A stretch of DNA of 64,000 nt from the NCBI RefSeq assembly GCF_026012015.1, contig NZ_BRXR01000001.1:4303501-4367500 (forward strand), written 5' to 3'. This stretch comes from Clostridium omnivorum (GTDB lineage: Bacteria; Bacillota; Clostridia; Clostridiales; Clostridiaceae). The notes below the pieces were generated by a model. It was not told the DNA's origin. It saw only the letters and a program-made list of their open reading frames with translations, and did no database searches. A program made the translations under genes and the position numbers. Of this stretch, positions 60,673-64,000 are shown piece after piece (positions within the stretch are counted from its first letter, which is position 1; every line of letters starts with the position of its first letter).

Positions 60673-61554
60673 ATGAGAACAGAGAAGGAAATGTTTAATT
60701 TAATATTAGGTGTGGCTAATAGCGATGTTAGAATTAGAGCTGTTTATATGAATGGTTCCCGTGCAAACCCTAATGCGAAAAAGGATATATTTCAGGATTA
60801 TGACATTGTTTATGTAGTTACGGAAACAGCATCTTTTATTAAGGATGAAGGTTGGATAAATGTTTATGGTGTTCCAATTATTATACAAGAACCTGATAAG
60901 TTGGACAAAATCCAGGGAAGAGATGTTGATTTTGAAAATGGTTATACTTATTTGATGCAGTTTACTGATGGTAATAGAATTGATTTGCATCTTCAGACTA
61001 AAGAAGCTCTTGTAAAAGAATATGGAGCTGATAAGCTGACTGTTCCTCTCTTAGATAAGGATAATTGTTTACCACAAATTCCAGCTTCAACGGATGAAGA
61101 TTATTGGGTTCAAAAACCTACTTACGGCCAGTACATTAGCCGCTGCAATAATTTTTGGTGGGTAGCACCATATTGTGCAAAAGGACTTTGGAGAGAAGAA
61201 ATACTTTTCACCATAGAAGTGATGAATAGCTATGTACGACAGGAGTTGCTTACTATGCTTAACTGGTACGTAGGCACTGAGACAGAATTTAAAATAAGTA
61301 CTGGAAAATCAAAAAAATATTTAAAAAAATATGTAGATCCAGAAATATGGGCAAGACTTATGAAAACCTTTAATTTGAGTGATTATGAGTCTTCTTGGGA
61401 TGCATTAATTACAACTTGCGAATTGTTTTCAGAAATTGCACCTAAAGTAGGAAATATACTCGGTTATGAATATAACTATACTGAAGCTGAAAGGAGCTTT
61501 TCGTTTATAAAACATATCAAAGAATTACCTAAGAATGCTGCGGAAATTTATTAA
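60673..61554 (+). CDS. aminoglycoside 6-adenylyltransferase-like protein (ANT(6)/AadK family)
   Basis: 293 aa. The nucleotidyltransferase motif is MNGSRANPNAKKDIFQDYDI (GS...D.D) with VYVV; the further acidic residue lies in NRIDLHLQT. The C-terminal helical part has WWVAPYCAKGLWREEILF and EIWARLMKTFNLSDYESSWD, as in AadE/AadK. These enzymes adenylate streptomycin, though chromosomal AadK-like copies vary in activity. An AAAGGAG site precedes the ATG. Same direction as its neighbours; no mobile element is adjacent. Confidence 0.88.
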   Translation: MRTEKEMFNLILGVANSDVRIRAVYMNGSRANPNAKKDIFQDYDIVYVVTETASFIKDEGWINVYGVPIIIQEPDKLDKIQGRDVDFENGYTYLMQFTDGNRIDLHLQTKEALVKEYGADKLTVPLLDKDNCLPQIPASTDEDYWVQKPTYGQYISRCNNFWWVAPYCAKGLWREEILFTIEVMNSYVRQELLTMLNWYVGTETEFKISTGKSKKYLKKYVDPEIWARLMKTFNLSDYESSWDALITTCELFSEIAPKVGNILGYEYNYTEAERSFSFIKHIKELPKNAAEIY

Positions 61555-61727
61555 AAATTATATAGATATATATCATTGTCAATTATTGAAATCACTAAAG
61601 AATATAATAAAAACTACAAATTTGCTTAGTTATCTCATTTTTATTTCTGAATTGTCTTTAAGGTTGTTATCTAATTATTAGAAATAATATAATTTATACA
61701 AAAGCAATAGTAGAAGGAGATGTTAAA

Positions 61728-62393
61728 ATGAATTTAGAAGAAATGAGCAGCTTTTTTAATAATAGAGTTAATGACTATGAAGAACATATGTTGAAAAATG
61801 TTGATGGAGCAGATAAGTATTATATTAAAACAGCAAAATTAATTCCAAGTGGCAGTGAATTGAAATTACTTGATTTGGGGTGTGGGACAGGCTTAGAATT
61901 GGACGAAATATTCAAAAATAATCCAACAATAAAGGTTACTGGGGTTGATATGGCTAAAGATATGCTAGAGAAATTAAGACAAAAACACAGTGATAAACTG
62001 GACCAAATAAACCTTATAAATGATAATTATTTTAATTATGATATGGGGGAGGGTATATACGATGTTGCTCTTTCTGTAGAAACTCTTCATCATTTCACGC
62101 ATAAGGAAAAGATTGATTTATATATAAAAATACTGAAAAGCTTAAAGGAAACTGGTTTTTATATAGAAACTGACTATGTAGCCTCAAATCAAGAAGAGGA
62201 AGACTACTATTTTAATGAAAATAAAAGAATTCGCTCTGAACTGGGAATTACAAAGGGCTTCTATCACTATGACACTCCATGTACTGCGGATAACCAAATA
62301 CAGATGCTCTATAATGCTGGATTTAAAAGTGTTGAAAAGGTCTGGCAACATGAAAATACAGTTATACTATTAGCCAAGAAAACTAAAGTGTAA
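61728..62393 (+). CDS. class I SAM-dependent methyltransferase
   Basis: 221 aa. Motif I LKLLDLGCGTGLELDEIF (about 46-63), TGVDMAKDMLEKLR, DVALSVETLHHFTH, then a C-terminal YKPTETD-like segment that reads FYIETDYVASNQEEEDYYF. AGAAGGAGA ahead of the ATG. The start MSSFFNNRVNDYEEHML resembles the small clostridial methyltransferases that methylate metabolites. Confidence 0.84.
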   Translation: MNLEEMSSFFNNRVNDYEEHMLKNVDGADKYYIKTAKLIPSGSELKLLDLGCGTGLELDEIFKNNPTIKVTGVDMAKDMLEKLRQKHSDKLDQINLINDNYFNYDMGEGIYDVALSVETLHHFTHKEKIDLYIKILKSLKETGFYIETDYVASNQEEEDYYFNENKRIRSELGITKGFYHYDTPCTADNQIQMLYNAGFKSVEKVWQHENTVILLAKKTKV

Positions 62394-62496
62394 TATTAGA
62401 AGTGTGGTTATAGCTATATTTTGCACATTTTTAATTATTTTTTGATTAGTAGTTTAATTATCTTAAAGTAAAACAATGAGTATAAAGGAGAAAACT

Positions 62497-63366
62497 ATGA
62501 AGGTATTAGTATTAGGCGGAACCCGCTTTTTTGGAGTACATATGGTTAATTCGTTATTGCGAAAAGGGCACCACGTGACAATTGCAACAAGAGGAAAGGC
62601 ATTAGATATATTCGGAGATACAGTTGGGAGAATTATCATTGAACGAACAAATCCAGATGACTTATCTAAAGCTTTTGCAAAGAAATATTTTGATGTTGTA
62701 TGCGATAATCTAGCATATTGTTCGAATGATGTAAAATACTTATTGGATTCATTGAATTGCGGAAGATATGTTATGACCTCATCTGCTTCTGTATATGCAA
62801 ATCAGCATTTAAATACTAATGAAAGCGAGTATGACCCTTATTCGCACAGTCTTAAGTGGTGCACAAGACAGGACTATCCCTATGATGAGATAAAAAGACA
62901 AGCTGAATGTGCATTATTTAAAGCATACTCTAAATTCCAAGCAGTGGCTATTCGCTTTCCTTATGTTATAGGTGAAGATGATTATACTCAAAGACTTTAT
63001 TTTTATGTTGAACAAATTATAAAAGGTAATCCAATGAGAATTGACAATCTAGATGAGCAAATAGGATTTATAGGTTCTGCCGAAGCCGGTAATTTCTTAT
63101 CATGGATAGCAGAACAAGAATTTGTCGGTTCAATTAACAGTAGTACTATTGGTACAATTTCTATACATGAAATAGTTAATTACATAGAACAGAAAACAGG
63201 AAAGAGGGCAATATATTCGGGAGAAGGACTTGAAGGAAAATATAACGGACAAAAATCCTTTAGTCTTGATGTTAGCAGGGCAACTAATCTAGGATATGAT
63301 TTTTCAGAACTAAAAGTCTGGATATATGATTTGCTAGATAAATATATTGATAAAGCTATCAATTAG
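62497..63366 (+). CDS. NAD-dependent epimerase/dehydratase family protein
   Basis: 289 aa. Rossmann motif MKVLVLGGTRFFGVHMVNSL (GGTxFxG), a catalytic-type Y-x-x-x-K in YPYDEIKRQAE, and the Ser/Thr partner in VMTSSASVYANQ. Extended SDR proteins of this kind act on nucleotide sugars or related compounds; similar proteins with a GGT.F.G motif form a distinct group. AAAGGAG lies 6 bases before the ATG at 62497, so the 7 extra residues of the longer frame are not included. Confidence 0.83.
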   Translation: MKVLVLGGTRFFGVHMVNSLLRKGHHVTIATRGKALDIFGDTVGRIIIERTNPDDLSKAFAKKYFDVVCDNLAYCSNDVKYLLDSLNCGRYVMTSSASVYANQHLNTNESEYDPYSHSLKWCTRQDYPYDEIKRQAECALFKAYSKFQAVAIRFPYVIGEDDYTQRLYFYVEQIIKGNPMRIDNLDEQIGFIGSAEAGNFLSWIAEQEFVGSINSSTIGTISIHEIVNYIEQKTGKRAIYSGEGLEGKYNGQKSFSLDVSRATNLGYDFSELKVWIYDLLDKYIDKAIN

Positions 63367-63510
63367 GGGCGGTTATTATTTTAGAATTTTTTATTGTGTT
63401 GAATGTTATCTTGGTGATTTCATCAATAATATTCGTAATAAAACCATAAAAAATGTGGCTATGGTTGTTTGCCTAATAGTAGCTTTACTTTCATAATTAT
63501 TTGCATGTGT

Positions 63511-63552
63511 AAAAAGAGCTGAAATCTTATTCTTAAGATTTCAGCTCTTTTT
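63511..63552. terminator. bidirectional terminator
   Basis: AAAAAGAGCTGAAATCTTA pairs with its complement (63534-63552) around TTC, with T-runs in both directions. It separates the epimerase gene from the minus-strand remnant. Confidence 0.88.
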
Positions 63553-63705
63553 AGTTAATGATCAATTTATATGGTGATGTAGTACTGGATGCACTATTAT
63601 AGCCTATAAACTCAATGTAATAGGTACCTATAGTTTTTGGAGTAGTACCAGATTTAACTACAAATTTTACTTATCTACTTGAATCAACCTGTACAGTACC
63701 TATTA
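63551..63705 (-). pseudogene. remnant of a secreted-type beta-sandwich domain
   Basis: On the minus strand one frame reads IIGTVQVDSSR, a TAA stop, then VKFVVKSGTTPKTIGTYYIE and FIGYNSASSTTSPYKLIIN before its stop. It looks like the end of a cell-surface or pre-peptidase-type beta-sandwich domain, with an internal nonsense codon. It follows the next gene on the same strand in another frame. Confidence 0.5.
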
Positions 63706-64000
63706 TTATAATTTTGTACCTTTTATAGATTTACCATCTTCGTCAATTAATGTTATATATTCATCATTCTTGATGAAACTACTATACCGTTTTCCATTTC
63801 CACATAAAAACTCGTCCATAAATCTTACTGCTAAATCATTAATTACTTCATGTGCCTTTTTGGCAGTTAGTATTTTACTTTCCATCTTTTCACCCTTTAC
63901 TATCGAATAATCTGTGAAAGCCATATGTTCTGAGGTATTAAGCTTTATGAAAGACTTATAACCACATAAATAATGAAAAAGGTTCTTTTGTTCTTCAGCC
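63706..64000 (-). CDS. alpha/beta hydrolase family (PAF-acetylhydrolase-like), C-terminal part, cut by the window edge
   Basis: The frame is open from the stop at 63706 to the right edge, so at least 98 residues are coding: NLFHYLCGYKSFIKLNTSEH, MAFTDYSIVKGEKM, AHEVINDLAVRFMDEFLCGN. A conserved His-x-x-F-x-D followed by helices ending in F.DEFL.G resembles the C-terminus of dienelactone- or PAF-acetylhydrolase-like enzymes, with the His as the catalytic one. A GGGTGA ahead of an internal ATG (63885) could also make a short product, but the upstream frame continues without stop. Assignment is tentative. Confidence 0.45.
   Translation of the reverse strand, partial: AEEQKNLFHYLCGYKSFIKLNTSEHMAFTDYSIVKGEKMESKILTAKKAHEVINDLAVRFMDEFLCGNGKRYSSFIKNDEYITLIDEDGKSIKGTKL

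Overview
The window comes from a low-GC, anaerobic, spore-forming firmicute, most likely a Clostridium in the broad sense. The grounds are AT-rich sequence with strong GGAGG-type ribosome sites, an H-type small acid-soluble spore protein gene (16257-16439), a complete GerA-type germinant receptor operon (37480-41566), a B12 riboswitch ahead of a lower-ligand salvage pair, and AmmeMemoRadiSam and radical SAM genes. No tRNA, rRNA, CRISPR array, insertion sequence or intact phage gene was recognised. Most genes are single units or small operons of transport, regulation and tailoring enzymes, so this reads as an accessory stretch of a chromosome.

Left part (1-13.4 kb): a MerR(TipAS)-ABC transporter operon with a textbook MerR promoter, a DJ-1/AraC pair, then a patchwork of acetyltransferases, methyltransferases and hypothetical genes mixed with many broken genes: an integrase tail, two methyltransferase tails, two beta-lactamase-type remnants, an unidentified remnant and a gene split by a frameshift at an A AAA AAG heptamer. 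An AraC domain fused to an aminoglycoside-phosphotransferase-like domain has Asn where the catalytic Asp should be.

Middle (13.6-35.6 kb): a stand-alone RsmH paralogue, a NYN-LOTUS protein, sspH, a secreted NlpC/P60-like protein, a sulfonate/taurine/thiamine-precursor-type ABC importer divergent from a PocR-domain histidine kinase, a flavodoxin-like oxidoreductase, a PHP phosphoesterase, and an AmmeMemoRadiSam pair. Next is a possibly novel locus: a strongly promoted, terminator-bearing structured leader, a TetR regulator, and two divergent genes. One of these is a radical SAM/SPASM enzyme and the other a full-length homologue of it that lacks every iron-sulfur cysteine. A MarR-controlled heterodimeric ABC exporter follows; one subunit carries an insertion of nearly 500 residues, built from tandem repeats, in its first extracytoplasmic loop.

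Right part (35.8-64 kb): a flavin amine oxidase, the gerA operon with an extra tiny membrane protein gene, a TerB-like protein, a sialidase/BNR-like membrane protein, two PhzF-family genes flanking the B12-riboswitch-controlled cblT-cblS pair (alpha-ribazole uptake and kinase), an excisionase-HTH/PBP regulator next to modBA (no modC in the window), a DUF5692 membrane protein with a clear promoter/operator, an AI-2E family transporter, an ArsR-MFS operon, a beta-helix repeat protein, and a run of small enzymes (VOC, two methyltransferases, TfoX C-terminal domain, ANT(6)-like nucleotidyltransferase, NAD-dependent epimerase). A probable alpha/beta-hydrolase gene is cut by the right edge. All function calls come from motif reading and family knowledge; no database search was run.
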